Shown: positions 6,642-12,765 of the stretch, piece after piece
Numbering within the stretch: position 1 is the stretch's first letter
Layout of the letters: the number at the start of each line of letters is the position of its first letter
From: REEB95 sp035275845
GTDB lineage: Bacteria > Pseudomonadota > Alphaproteobacteria > ATCC43930 > CGMCC-115725
Direction of reading: 5' to 3'
Assembly (NCBI GenBank): GCA_035275845.1
Contig: DATEMD010000053.1
Coordinates: 1 to 12,765, forward strand
Length of the DNA: 12,765 bases
Position numbers and translations under genes: made by a program
Notes under the pieces: model-generated
Seen by the model: only the letters and a program-made list of their open reading frames with translations
Databases searched by the model: none
What the model was told of the DNA's origin: nothing

Positions 6642-7336
6642 GCTGTTTCACCCAATGATGCCAACAAAGCCGCGGCAGCCGCGGTTTCCGCCTCGCGCTT
6701 GGAATTGCCCGACGCGGTCTCCACTTTGTCGCCCGCGACGCTCACCGTCACCGTGAAACGGCGACGATGCGGCGGGCCGCTCGTGTCAATGACCGCATAG
6801 CTGGGCAGACTCAAGCCGCGCGCCTGCGCCCATTCCTGCAAGGCGGTCTTGGGATCGCGTGGCGGATGCGTGGTATCAAGATGCCGTGCCCAATAGCGCT
6901 CGACGAAGTGTTGCGCTGGCGCAATGCCACCGTCGAGGTAGAGCGCCGCAATCAGCGCTTCGCAGACATCCGACAATACGCTGGTATTTTCGCGCACGCC
7001 GGCGGCGCTCTCGCCGCTCGACACAATGACGAAATCGCCGAGCCCGATCTCCCGCGCCACCGCCGCCAACGTTTCGCGCCGGACGAGCGCGACCTGGCGC
7101 CGCGTCAGGGCACCTTCGTCGTCGTCGGGGAAACGCTGCCACAACAGCTGTGCGACGATCAGATCGAGCACGCGGTCGCCGAGGAATTCGAGCCGCTCGT
7201 AGCCGCGTCGGGCCGCGGCGCTGCGTTGCGGCGCGCTTGGATGGGTCAGTGCCTCGATCAGCAAGGTTGGCTTTTCAAAACGATAATCGAGCGCCGCCTC
7301 GAGGCGCTCCACGCCGCCGGGCGTTGCCGGTTTCAT
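6638..7336 (-). CDS. rnc: RNase III, double-stranded RNA endonuclease
   Basis: RNase III cuts double-stranded RNA in rRNA precursors and in regulatory duplexes. In 232 residues the catalytic domain carries the signature YERLEFLGDRVLDL at 46-59, with acidic metal ligands Glu47, Glu50 and Asp54. The second acidic pair is Asp123 and Glu126 in LSDVCEALIAAL. A double-stranded RNA binding domain follows from about 161, including DPKTALQEWAQARGL and the closing GNSKREAETAAAAALL helix. The frame is open to 7510, but the extra N-terminal part lies over lepB and has no RNase III features, so I start at MKPATPGG (7336). GTG at codon 9 is an alternative. No Shine-Dalgarno is close to 7336; GAGGA sits further up beyond a hairpin. 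The stop overlaps era as ATGA. Confidence 0.95.
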   Translation of the reverse strand: MKPATPGGVERLEAALDYRFEKPTLLIEALTHPSAPQRSAAARRGYERLEFLGDRVLDLIVAQLLWQRFPDDDEGALTRRQVALVRRETLAAVAREIGLGDFVIVSSGESAAGVRENTSVLSDVCEALIAALYLDGGIAPAQHFVERYWARHLDTTHPPRDPKTALQEWAQARGLSLPSYAVIDTSGPPHRRRFTVTVSVAGDKVETASGNSKREAETAAAAALLASLGETA

Positions 7337-7347
7337 GGCGAAGCGAT

Positions 7348-7366
7348 GACGGCGCGCTGCGCCGTC
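7348..7366 (-). promoter_or_regulatory. Hairpin in the lepB-rnc gap, between a GAGGA and the rnc start
   Basis: A perfect 8-bp inverted repeat, GACGGCGC and GCGCCGTC with a 3-base loop, starts 2 bases beyond the lepB stop and 11 bases before the rnc ATG. There is no T-run after it, so it is not a standard terminator. It may stabilise transcript ends, control rnc translation, or bring the upstream GAGGA closer to the ATG. In E. coli, RNase III cuts its own leader; whether that applies here is unknown, and this stem is short for that enzyme. Confidence 0.4.
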
Positions 7367-7367
7367 C

Positions 7368-8117
7368 TCAATGAATGGACGTGAACAGCCGGTCGTAGCG
7401 GACGGTAAAGGGCCACTCCCAAATCTCCCACCAATGGGCGTAACCGTTGGTCGAGAAGAACAGGAATACCGCACGACCGACAATATTCTCTGCGGGAACG
7501 TAGCCGACACCGCTGGACGGATCGCGACTGTCGGACGAGTTGTCGCGATTGTCGCCCATCATGAAATAATGATCCGGCGGAACCGTGAAGACTGGCGTGT
7601 TGTCGAGTGGATAGTCGGTGCCCGGCAGCTGGAGAATGGGATGTTGATAGCCGTTCGGCAGTGTCTCCATATATTCGGTATAGGTCGCGCCGCTGGCCGG
7701 CTCTTGATAGACGCCGATCCGGTCGCGTTTCACCGGCTGGTCGTTGATATAAAGAATGCCGTCTTTCATCTGAATGTGATCGCCGGGCAAGCCGATGATC
7801 CGCTTGATGAAGTCGATCGACGGGTCCTTCGGCAGCTTGAACACGACCACGTCGCCGCGGTGCGGCGCGGTGAACATCACCCGGCCGGTGAATAGCGGCA
7901 GACCAAGCGGCAGCGAGTACCGGCTGTAGCCGTAGGAGAACTTCGAAACGAACAGATAGTCGCCGACCAGCAATGTCGGGATCATCGATCCGGACGGGAT
8001 GCTGAACGGTTCGTAGAAAAAGGTGCGGATAATAAGCGCGATGACAATCGCGTAAACAATCGTCTTGACGGTCTCGGCAAGCCCGCTTGAGCCCCGAGCC
8101 GATGTTCTGCTGCTCAT
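7368..8117 (-). CDS. lepB: LepB, type I signal peptidase
   Basis: LepB removes signal peptides from exported proteins at the outer face of the inner membrane, using a Ser-Lys dyad. The 249-residue protein has one N-terminal membrane anchor (about 17-34, TVKTIVYAIVIALIIRTF). It then has box B PSGSMIPTLLVGDYLFVSKF with catalytic Ser44, box D DFIKRIIGLPGD with general base Lys105, and box E MGDNRDNSSDSR. Having a single anchor, where E. coli has two, is normal for alphaproteobacteria. The start at 8117 is chosen because it places a short polar segment before the anchor; its Shine-Dalgarno is weak. acpS ends 92 bases upstream and rnc starts 31 bases downstream. No defect is seen. Confidence 0.96.
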   Translation of the reverse strand: MSSRTSARGSSGLAETVKTIVYAIVIALIIRTFFYEPFSIPSGSMIPTLLVGDYLFVSKFSYGYSRYSLPLGLPLFTGRVMFTAPHRGDVVVFKLPKDPSIDFIKRIIGLPGDHIQMKDGILYINDQPVKRDRIGVYQEPASGATYTEYMETLPNGYQHPILQLPGTDYPLDNTPVFTVPPDHYFMMGDNRDNSSDSRDPSSGVGYVPAENIVGRAVFLFFSTNGYAHWWEIWEWPFTVRYDRLFTSIH

Positions 8118-8209
8118 CGAAGAGATCCACTAACACATTGACGGAACGCGCCCAGGGAAGGCGACCGGCGACGCGGCCGCGACGATGAAGCCCCGCCGGG
8201 ATTCGGAAG

Positions 8210-8626
8210 TCAAGGGCGGCGCTCCGTGGCGCCCGCCTCTGCCGTGATCACGACGAGGGCCTGCGCCAGCGGTGGCTCGTCGGTGAGCGTAACGTCGATG
8301 CGCGGCGTCATCCCGTCCGGAGTCATCGCCTTGAGCCGCGCCAGTGCGCCGCCGGTCAAAATCAGGGTGGGCCGTCCGCTCGGAAGATTGACGACTCCGA
8401 GATCGCGCCAATAGACGCCCTTGCGCAAGCCGGTTCCGAGCGCCTTGGAGCACGCCTCCTTGGCTGCAAAACGCTTGGCATAGCTGGCGGCGCGATCGTC
8501 CCGCCGTTCCGAGCGTTGGCGCTCGATCGGCGTAAAAACCCGGTCGAGAAACCGGTCGCCGAAACGCGCGATCGTCCGTTCGATGCGGCGAATGTCGATC
8601 AAATCGCTGCCGACGCCGAGAATCAT
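8210..8626 (-). CDS. acpS: AcpS, holo-[acyl-carrier-protein] synthase
   Basis: AcpS transfers 4'-phosphopantetheine from CoA to apo-ACP, switching on fatty acid synthesis. The 138-residue protein starts MILGVGSDLIDIRRIERT, the family N-terminus with the Mg-binding Asp8. It carries FAAKEACSKALGTG at 53-66 with the second metal ligand Glu57, and ends with TDEPPLAQALVVI, the last beta strand of the family. The length is typical of alphaproteobacteria. The frame is open upstream to 8902, but that stretch is the antisense-like shadow of pdxJ. The ATG at 8626 overlaps the pdxJ stop as TAATG, as in the E. coli pdxJ-acpS pair, which shows the conserved linkage of PLP and carrier protein cofactor genes. 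Confidence 0.96.
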   Translation of the reverse strand: MILGVGSDLIDIRRIERTIARFGDRFLDRVFTPIERQRSERRDDRAASYAKRFAAKEACSKALGTGLRKGVYWRDLGVVNLPSGRPTLILTGGALARLKAMTPDGMTPRIDVTLTDEPPLAQALVVITAEAGATERRP

Positions 8627-9387
8627 TATGCGCTCTTTTCGCCATGCGCGTTGCTGCGTGCCTGATCCATCGCGGCGCGCATGCGTTTGATTGCGCTGTC
8701 GAGCCCGCCGAAAATCGCTTCGCCGATCAGGAAATGACCGATGTTGAGTTCGACAATGGTTGGAATCGCGGCGACTGCGCCGACGGTTTCGAAGGTGATG
8801 CCGTGCCCGGCGTGACATTCGAGACCCAGCTCCTCCGCCAGCGCCGCCGCGCGGTGCAGCCGTTCGAGCTCGCGTGCACGCGTCGCGCCCGTCGCGTCGC
8901 AATAGGCGCCGGCGTGCAGCTCGATAACCGGCGCGCCGATCGCCTGGGCAGCGCGAACCTGATTCTCATTGGGATCGATGAACAGCGAGGTTCGAATTTT
9001 CGCCTGCGCCAGCCGCGCGACAAACGGCGCAAGCCGATCGCGCGCGCCGGCAACGTCGAGACCGCCCTCGGTCGTCAGTTCTTGGCGGCGCTCGGGCACC
9101 AGACACGCGGCATGCGGCCGGTGATGGAGCGCGATCGCCAGCATGGTGTCAATCGCCGCCATTTCGAGGTTGAGCGGCAAAGCGATCTCGCGCACGAGCG
9201 CGGCGATGTCGGCGTCGGAAATGTGGCGGCGATCCTCGCGCAGATGCGCCGTGATGCCGTCGGCTCCCGCCGCTGCGGCCATTTTCGCCGCGCGAACCGG
9301 ATCGGGATGCACGCCGCCCCGCGCGTTGCGGATGGTGGCGACATGATCGATGTTCACGCCGAGGCGCAGCGGCCGTTTCTGCATCAT
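8626..9387 (-). CDS. pdxJ: PdxJ, pyridoxine 5'-phosphate synthase
   Basis: PdxJ condenses 1-deoxyxylulose 5-phosphate with 3-amino-2-oxopropyl phosphate to give pyridoxine 5'-phosphate, the last ring-forming step of the DXP-dependent vitamin B6 pathway. It is a TIM-barrel enzyme. The 253 residues include LGVNIDHVATIRNARGG (9-25), AHLREDRRHI (47-56), the conserved Glu75 in LNLEMA, IELHAGAYCD (156-164) and CHAGHGIT (191-198), all matching active-site or phosphate-binding segments of the family. Two ATG codons lie in tandem (9387 and 9384); either could be the start. The gene begins 5 bases after the rsh stop, and its own stop overlaps the acpS start. Confidence 0.97.
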   Translation of the reverse strand: MMQKRPLRLGVNIDHVATIRNARGGVHPDPVRAAKMAAAAGADGITAHLREDRRHISDADIAALVREIALPLNLEMAAIDTMLAIALHHRPHAACLVPERRQELTTEGGLDVAGARDRLAPFVARLAQAKIRTSLFIDPNENQVRAAQAIGAPVIELHAGAYCDATGATRARELERLHRAAALAEELGLECHAGHGITFETVGAVAAIPTIVELNIGHFLIGEAIFGGLDSAIKRMRAAMDQARSNAHGEKSA

Positions 9388-9392
9388 GTGAA

Positions 9393-11534
9393 TCAGCCGC
9401 GCGCGCGCTCAACCGAGTTGATCACCGGCGTCGCCCGCAAGGCCGCGATGATGTTGGTCAAATGGCGCACGTTCTGCACCTCGATGTCGACGAGGATTTC
9501 GAAAAAATCCTGGGAGCGGTTGGTAATCTTGAGATTGGTGATATTGCCGCCGCCTTTGCCGATGACAGTCGTCAGGCTACCGAGGCTGCCCGGTTCGTTG
9601 CCGATCGTGACACTGATCCGGCCGACATGAACGCGATCGGCGTCGCCATCATCGCTCCAGGCGACGTCCAGCCAGCGTTCCGGCGTCTCGGCGAACGTGT
9701 CGAGCGTTTCGCAGTCGATCGTATGGATCGTTATGCCCTTGCCGGTCGTGACGATGCCGACGATGCGATCGCCTGGCAGTGGGTGGCAGCAGCCGGCGAA
9801 ATGCACCGCCATGCCAGGGATCATGCCGCGGATCGGAACTGCGTTTTCCGACGGCTTCTTGGTCTTGCCGCGCGGCGTGAGGGTGACAACCTTCGCCGAT
9901 CGTGCATCCGTCTTCGGCGGAAAGATCGCGTGCACGATTTCGCGGCCGGTATGCAGCCCCTCGCCGACCGCTACATAGAGATCGTCGCGGGTCTTGCATT
10001 CGAACCGTTGTAGCAGTTCGTCGAGCGCCTTTTCGGCGAAATCGTGCCCCTCTTGCCGGAAGGCCTTCTGCAAGATGGCCTTGCCAAGATCGAGATATTG
10101 CTGACGCTGCTGCGTTCGGATGAAGCGCCGGATCCGCGCACGGGCCTTGCCAGTGACGACAAACCGCTCCCAGGTCGGCGACGGCGTCTGCGCCTTCGAG
10201 GTGACGATGTCGACCTGGTCGCCGTTGGCCAGCGTCGTTCGCAACGGTACCAGCCGGCCGTTGATCTTGGCGCCGACGCAGGTATCGCCGATCTGCGAAT
10301 GCACGGCATAGGCGAAATCGACGGCCGTGGCGCCGCGCGGCAGCTCGATCAGGTCGCCTTTGGGGGTGAAACAGAACACCTGATCCTGGAACATCTCGAG
10401 CTTGGTGTGCTCGAGAAATTCCTGCGGATCGGGTGCGTGTTCGATGATGTCGAGCAACTCGCGCAGCCAGCGATACTGACGGCCTTCGGTTCGCGGCGCG
10501 CCCTGCTTATAGACCCAGTGGGCGGCGACGCCGAGCTCGGCGACCTCGTGCATTTCAAGCGTGCGGATCTGGATCTCGATGCGCTGCCGGTGCGGGCCGA
10601 TCACGCCGGTGTGCAGCGAGCGATAGTTGTTCGGCTTCGGTGTCGAGACGTAGTCCTTGAACCGCCCCGGCACGACCGGATAGGTGCTGTGCAGAACACC
10701 AAGCGCGTGATAGCACTGCTCGACATTCTCGACGACGACGCGGAAGGCCATGATGTCGGATAGCTGCTCGAATCCGACATTCTTCTTCTGCATCTTCTTC
10801 CAGACGGAATAGGACGTCTTTTCGCGGCCGGAGACCTGCGCCTCGACGCCGCTGTCCTTCAACGTCTGGTGCAGTTCGTCGATGATGCTGCTAACCAGGT
10901 CGCCGCCTTTTTCGCGCAAGAAGTTGAGCCGCGTCTTGATGCTGTCGCGTGCCTCGGCATTGAGCTCGGCGAACGCCAAATCCTCGAGCTCGTCCTTCAT
11001 CGCATTCATGCCGATCCGTTCGGCAAGCGGCGCATAAATCTCCATCGTCTCGCGGGCGATGCGCTTGCGCTTGTCGGCGTCTTTGATGAAGTGAAGCGTG
11101 CGCATGTTGTGCAGCCGGTCCGCCAGCTTCACCAACAAAACGCGGATGTCCTCGGACATCGCCAGCACCAGCTTGCGGAAGTTCTCCGCCTGCTTGGTCT
11201 GATCCGATTGCAGCTCGATCCGCGACAGCTTGGTCACACCGTCGACCAAACGCGCGATTTCCGGCCCGAAGACTTTTTCGATGTCGTCCAGCGTCGCCAG
11301 CGTGTCTTCGACCGTGTCATGCAACAGACCGGTGATGATCGACGCCGCGTCGAGCTTCATCTTCGCCAGAATGCCGGCGACTTCGACGGTATGAGAAAAA
11401 TACGGATCGCCGGACGCCCGTTTCTGGGCGCCGTGCGCCTTCATCGAATAGACATAGGCGCGGTTGATGGCGTCTTCGTCGGCCGACGGGTCGTAGGCCT
11501 TGACCCGCTCGACGAGTTCGAATTGGCGCATCAT
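9393..11534 (-). CDS. rsh: Rsh, bifunctional (p)ppGpp synthetase/hydrolase (RelA/SpoT family)
   Basis: Rsh makes and degrades the alarmone (p)ppGpp, the signal for nutrient stress; alphaproteobacteria usually have one long Rsh. Its 713 residues show the HD hydrolase with His48, His72-Asp73 (LLHDTVEDT) and Asp139 (KLADRLHNM), predicted active. The synthetase follows with GREKTSYSVWKKMQKK (236-251), LSDIMAFRVVV (258-268), RFKDYVSTPKPNNYRSLHT (291-309) and EIQIRT (320-325). The RFKD sequence is the RxKD form linked to bifunctional enzymes. After this come a TGS domain (about 385-446), a zinc-finger-like region with GCCHPLPGD (581-589) and a C-terminal ACT domain (about 637-711). Tandem ATG codons at 11534 and 11531 make the start uncertain by one residue, and no strong Shine-Dalgarno is seen. 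It lies 85 bases after rpoZ, as spoT follows rpoZ in E. coli. Confidence 0.97.
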   Translation of the reverse strand: MMRQFELVERVKAYDPSADEDAINRAYVYSMKAHGAQKRASGDPYFSHTVEVAGILAKMKLDAASIITGLLHDTVEDTLATLDDIEKVFGPEIARLVDGVTKLSRIELQSDQTKQAENFRKLVLAMSEDIRVLLVKLADRLHNMRTLHFIKDADKRKRIARETMEIYAPLAERIGMNAMKDELEDLAFAELNAEARDSIKTRLNFLREKGGDLVSSIIDELHQTLKDSGVEAQVSGREKTSYSVWKKMQKKNVGFEQLSDIMAFRVVVENVEQCYHALGVLHSTYPVVPGRFKDYVSTPKPNNYRSLHTGVIGPHRQRIEIQIRTLEMHEVAELGVAAHWVYKQGAPRTEGRQYRWLRELLDIIEHAPDPQEFLEHTKLEMFQDQVFCFTPKGDLIELPRGATAVDFAYAVHSQIGDTCVGAKINGRLVPLRTTLANGDQVDIVTSKAQTPSPTWERFVVTGKARARIRRFIRTQQRQQYLDLGKAILQKAFRQEGHDFAEKALDELLQRFECKTRDDLYVAVGEGLHTGREIVHAIFPPKTDARSAKVVTLTPRGKTKKPSENAVPIRGMIPGMAVHFAGCCHPLPGDRIVGIVTTGKGITIHTIDCETLDTFAETPERWLDVAWSDDGDADRVHVGRISVTIGNEPGSLGSLTTVIGKGGGNITNLKITNRSQDFFEILVDIEVQNVRHLTNIIAALRATPVINSVERARG

Positions 11535-11547
11535 GGAACGATGCTCA

Positions 11548-11566
11548 GCCGGTCACTTCCACCGGC
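11548..11566 (-). promoter_or_regulatory. Small hairpin 13 bases before the rsh start
   Basis: A perfect 6-bp inverted repeat (GCCGGT and ACCGGC) has a 7-base loop that reads GGAAGTG on the minus strand, so a ribosome-binding-like purine run is displayed in the loop. This is the only purine-rich run before the rsh start apart from a weak GAG. It could influence rsh translation, or be chance in GC-rich DNA. Confidence 0.25.
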
Positions 11567-11581
11567 GTATAGACAAACCGA

Positions 11582-11612
11582 GAGCGGCGCGACGGACCAG
11601 CCGCCGCCGCTC
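11582..11612 (-). terminator. GC-rich hairpin just after rpoZ, possible attenuator or weak terminator
   Basis: A perfect 8-bp inverted repeat (GAGCGGCG and CGCCGCTC, 15-base loop) starts 7 bases beyond the rpoZ stop. In the direction of transcription it is followed by TCGGTTTGTC, only a poor T-run. A strong terminator would cut off rsh and the rest of the operon, so partial termination or 3'-end protection of rpoZ mRNA is more likely. Confidence 0.35.
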
Positions 11613-11619
11613 CCGCCGA

Positions 11620-12117
11620 TCAAGGCTGGCCGTCTTCCGCGGGACCGGAACCAGGACCGTCACCCTCGCCCTCACCTTCGGCGATATCCGGCAACGTCTC
11701 GTCGTTCAGGCCAACCGCTTCGTCTTCGGCTGCCTCGAGCACGTCTTTTTCGAGGTCCTCATCGACCGCCTCGTCGCCTTGCGCCTCGGCCAAAGCCGCG
11801 CCTTCGGTCCCCGGCACTTGGGCAATATCGGAACCCAAGCCGAGCTGCGTTCCAAGCTCGATCTCCTGGTCTTCGACCGGTTCGTCGATTTCGACGTGCT
11901 TCTGGAGGCCTTTGACCAGATTTTCCTCGAGCGTCTTGATCGCGATCGTCTCGTCGGCAATTTCGCGCAACGCCACGACGGGATTCTTGTCGTTGTCGCG
12001 ATCGACGGTCAGCGGCGCGCCGCCCGCAACGTCGCGGGCACGCTGAGCCGAAAGCAGGACCAACTCGAATCGGTTGGGGATTTTGACAATGCAGTCTTCG
12101 ACCGTAACCCGCGCCAT
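11620..12117 (-). CDS. rpoZ: RpoZ, RNA polymerase omega subunit with a long acidic tail
   Basis: Omega binds the beta' subunit and helps assemble RNA polymerase; in E. coli it also forms part of a ppGpp site. The core is recognised from MARVTVEDCIVKIPNRFELV (1-20), LSAQRARDV, then TVDRDNDKNPVVALREIADETI (37-58), ending near residue 75. The full 165 residues are longer than the roughly 90 of E. coli and the roughly 130 I recall in Bradyrhizobium. Residues 76-165 hold 30 Asp/Glu and, apart from Lys124, no Lys or Arg; they look disordered. The ATG at 12117 has GAGG four bases upstream and GGAG ten bases upstream, and a good promoter lies 35-63 bases upstream. As the first gene of the block, just ahead of rsh, it pairs the polymerase with the alarmone enzyme. 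Confidence 0.95.
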   Translation of the reverse strand: MARVTVEDCIVKIPNRFELVLLSAQRARDVAGGAPLTVDRDNDKNPVVALREIADETIAIKTLEENLVKGLQKHVEIDEPVEDQEIELGTQLGLGSDIAQVPGTEGAALAEAQGDEAVDEDLEKDVLEAAEDEAVGLNDETLPDIAEGEGEGDGPGSGPAEDGQP

Positions 12118-12151
12118 GAACCTCGATCTCCGGAAAACGTGCTGATCTTAC

Positions 12152-12180
12152 AATATAAGTGGGCCGCTATTGCACTGCAA
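12152..12180 (-). promoter_or_regulatory. Sigma70-like promoter of rpoZ and probably the downstream operon
   Basis: On the minus strand a -35 element TTGCAG (12180-12175) and a -10 element TATATT (12157-12152) are separated by exactly 17 bases, close to the consensus TTGACA-N17-TATAAT. The predicted transcript starts near 12145, giving a leader of about 28 bases before rpoZ. The -35 box is part of a short palindrome, TTGCA-G-TGCAA. This is the best promoter I could see in the window. Confidence 0.7.
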
Positions 12181-12203
12181 CAGCGGCGTCCGGGAACCGC
12201 CGG

Positions 12204-12765
12204 TCATCCGGCCAAAGCGACCGGCTCGGGAGGCTCGATAGCGCCATCGGCACCGACTGTGCGTTTACAAATGTCCTCAAACGTCCGGGCGACCCGGCGG
12301 GTCGAATAGCGTTTTAGGATGAAATCGTAGGCGTTTTCGGCCATTTCGGCGCCCGACGCCGGCGCCGCGAGCAGTTGCAGGACGGCCGCGGCGAAAGCCG
12401 CCGCCGTGTCAGCCCGGCGATAATGCTCGCCGGCTTCAAGCGGCAGCCCCTCGACGCCGATCGAGGTCGAGACGACCGGCCGCCGCATCGCCATGGCCTC
12501 GTAGATCTTGATCCGCGTCCCGCCGCCGACGCGTAGCGGTACGACATAAACGTCGGCGTCGCGAATGAACGGACGTACATCGTCGACGAAGCCGGTGAAC
12601 TGCCACTTGAACCCGCGTACCCGTGCCTTGTCGACGAGCGCGGCCGGCGGATCGCGGCCGACGATGGTGAGCCGCGCGTCGGGCCTGGCTGCGGCGATCA
12701 TCGGCCAGATCTCATTCATGCAATAATGCATGGCGTCGATATTGGCCGGCCAATCCATCGAGCCG
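12204..12765 (-). CDS. GT4-type glycosyltransferase, C-terminal part (cut by window edge)
   Basis: This is the nucleotide-sugar-binding half of a group 1 (GT4, GT-B fold) glycosyltransferase. Its reading frame continues past the right edge. The visible part, about 187 residues, begins GSMDWPANIDAM, the usual start of the second Rossmann domain. It contains ARLTIVGRDPP and FTGFVDDVRPFIRDADVYVV. The donor-binding signature is GGGTRIKIYEAMAMRRPVVS, with the Glu of EAMAM expected to contact the nucleotide sugar. A C-terminal helical tail (YSTRRVARTFEDIC) follows. Substrate and product cannot be told; such enzymes often build exopolysaccharide or lipopolysaccharide. It ends 86 bases before rpoZ and has no clear terminator. 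Only the region near the end can be judged, and it looks intact. Confidence 0.9.
   Translation of the reverse strand, partial: GSMDWPANIDAMHYCMNEIWPMIAAARPDARLTIVGRDPPAALVDKARVRGFKWQFTGFVDDVRPFIRDADVYVVPLRVGGGTRIKIYEAMAMRRPVVSTSIGVEGLPLEAGEHYRRADTAAAFAAAVLQLLAAPASGAEMAENAYDFILKRYSTRRVARTFEDICKRTVGADGAIEPPEPVALAG

Noticed and set aside
5814..6800. A 328-codon open frame on the plus strand over era and rnc
   Set aside because: It is the mirror of era and rnc coding sequence; no motif, start signal or independent promoter is seen.
7165..7199. Arg instead of Ser in the RNase III signature (LEFLGDRVL)
   Set aside because: I recall Arg at this position in other alphaproteobacterial RNase III proteins, and all catalytic acidic residues are present, so this is not a defect.
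7337..7510. N-terminal extension of rnc to 7510
   Set aside because: It runs over the end of lepB and has no RNase III features; the family N-terminus fits MKPATPGG.
8118..8209. The 92-base acpS-lepB gap as a possible hidden gene or promoter
   Set aside because: No start codon with a binding site and no convincing -35/-10 pair; it holds only an 8-bp palindrome CGCGGCCGCG... core, expected by chance in GC-rich DNA.
8627..8902. N-terminal extension of acpS to 8902
   Set aside because: It overlaps pdxJ in another frame; the AcpS fold starts at MILGVGSD, which overlaps the pdxJ stop.
12184..12202. A possible terminator after the glycosyltransferase (CGGCG and CGCCG)
   Set aside because: Only five base pairs, overlapping the end of the gene, and not followed by a T-run.

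Overview
This window is a GC-rich stretch of alphaproteobacterial chromosome. It most resembles the Hyphomicrobiales (Rhizobiales), in the Bradyrhizobium / Rhodopseudomonas / Xanthobacteraceae neighbourhood. The evidence is the run rpoZ - rsh - pdxJ - acpS - lepB - rnc - era - recO - parC, which I recall as a conserved alphaproteobacterial order, together with the single bifunctional Rsh protein, an alpha-type RNase III signature and a ParC-type topoisomerase. The genus cannot be fixed from sequence reading alone. Every gene I can support lies on the minus strand, so transcription runs from high to low coordinates.

Layout in the direction of transcription. (1) 12765-12204 is the C-terminal part of a GT4-type glycosyltransferase cut by the window edge. 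(2) A good sigma70-like promoter (12180-12152) drives rpoZ (omega subunit with a long acidic tail), followed by rsh (ppGpp synthetase/hydrolase), pdxJ, acpS, lepB, rnc, era, recO, parC and a tusA-like gene. Several junctions overlap (ATGA or TAATG), which suggests a translationally coupled housekeeping operon linking stringent response, PLP and acyl-carrier cofactor supply, protein export, RNA processing and ribosome assembly, recombination and chromosome decatenation. (3) After a 116-bp regulatory gap (2509-2393) comes a kdp potassium-ATPase operon: an unnamed 27-residue membrane peptide, kdpF (28 residues), kdpA, and the first 151 residues of kdpB, cut by the left edge. kdpC and any kdpDE would lie outside the window.

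The core block is ordinary and intact; I saw no mobile element, CRISPR array, RNA gene or frameshifted gene. The material most worth a second look is at the head of the kdp operon. There, two tandem mini-membrane-protein genes share the same first three codons, an 11-bp-period direct repeat resembles a KdpE operator, and a perfect 7-bp hairpin abuts the first start codon and covers half of its ribosome binding site. Other points of interest are hairpins flanking the rnc start, Val at the quinolone-contact position of ParC, and the unusually long acidic tail on omega.

No stretch longer than 300 bases lacks a gene. The longest gaps are 2393-2509 (kdp control region), 8118-8209 (acpS-lepB, nothing convincing found), 12118-12203 (rpoZ promoter) and 11535-11619 (two hairpins between rpoZ and rsh).
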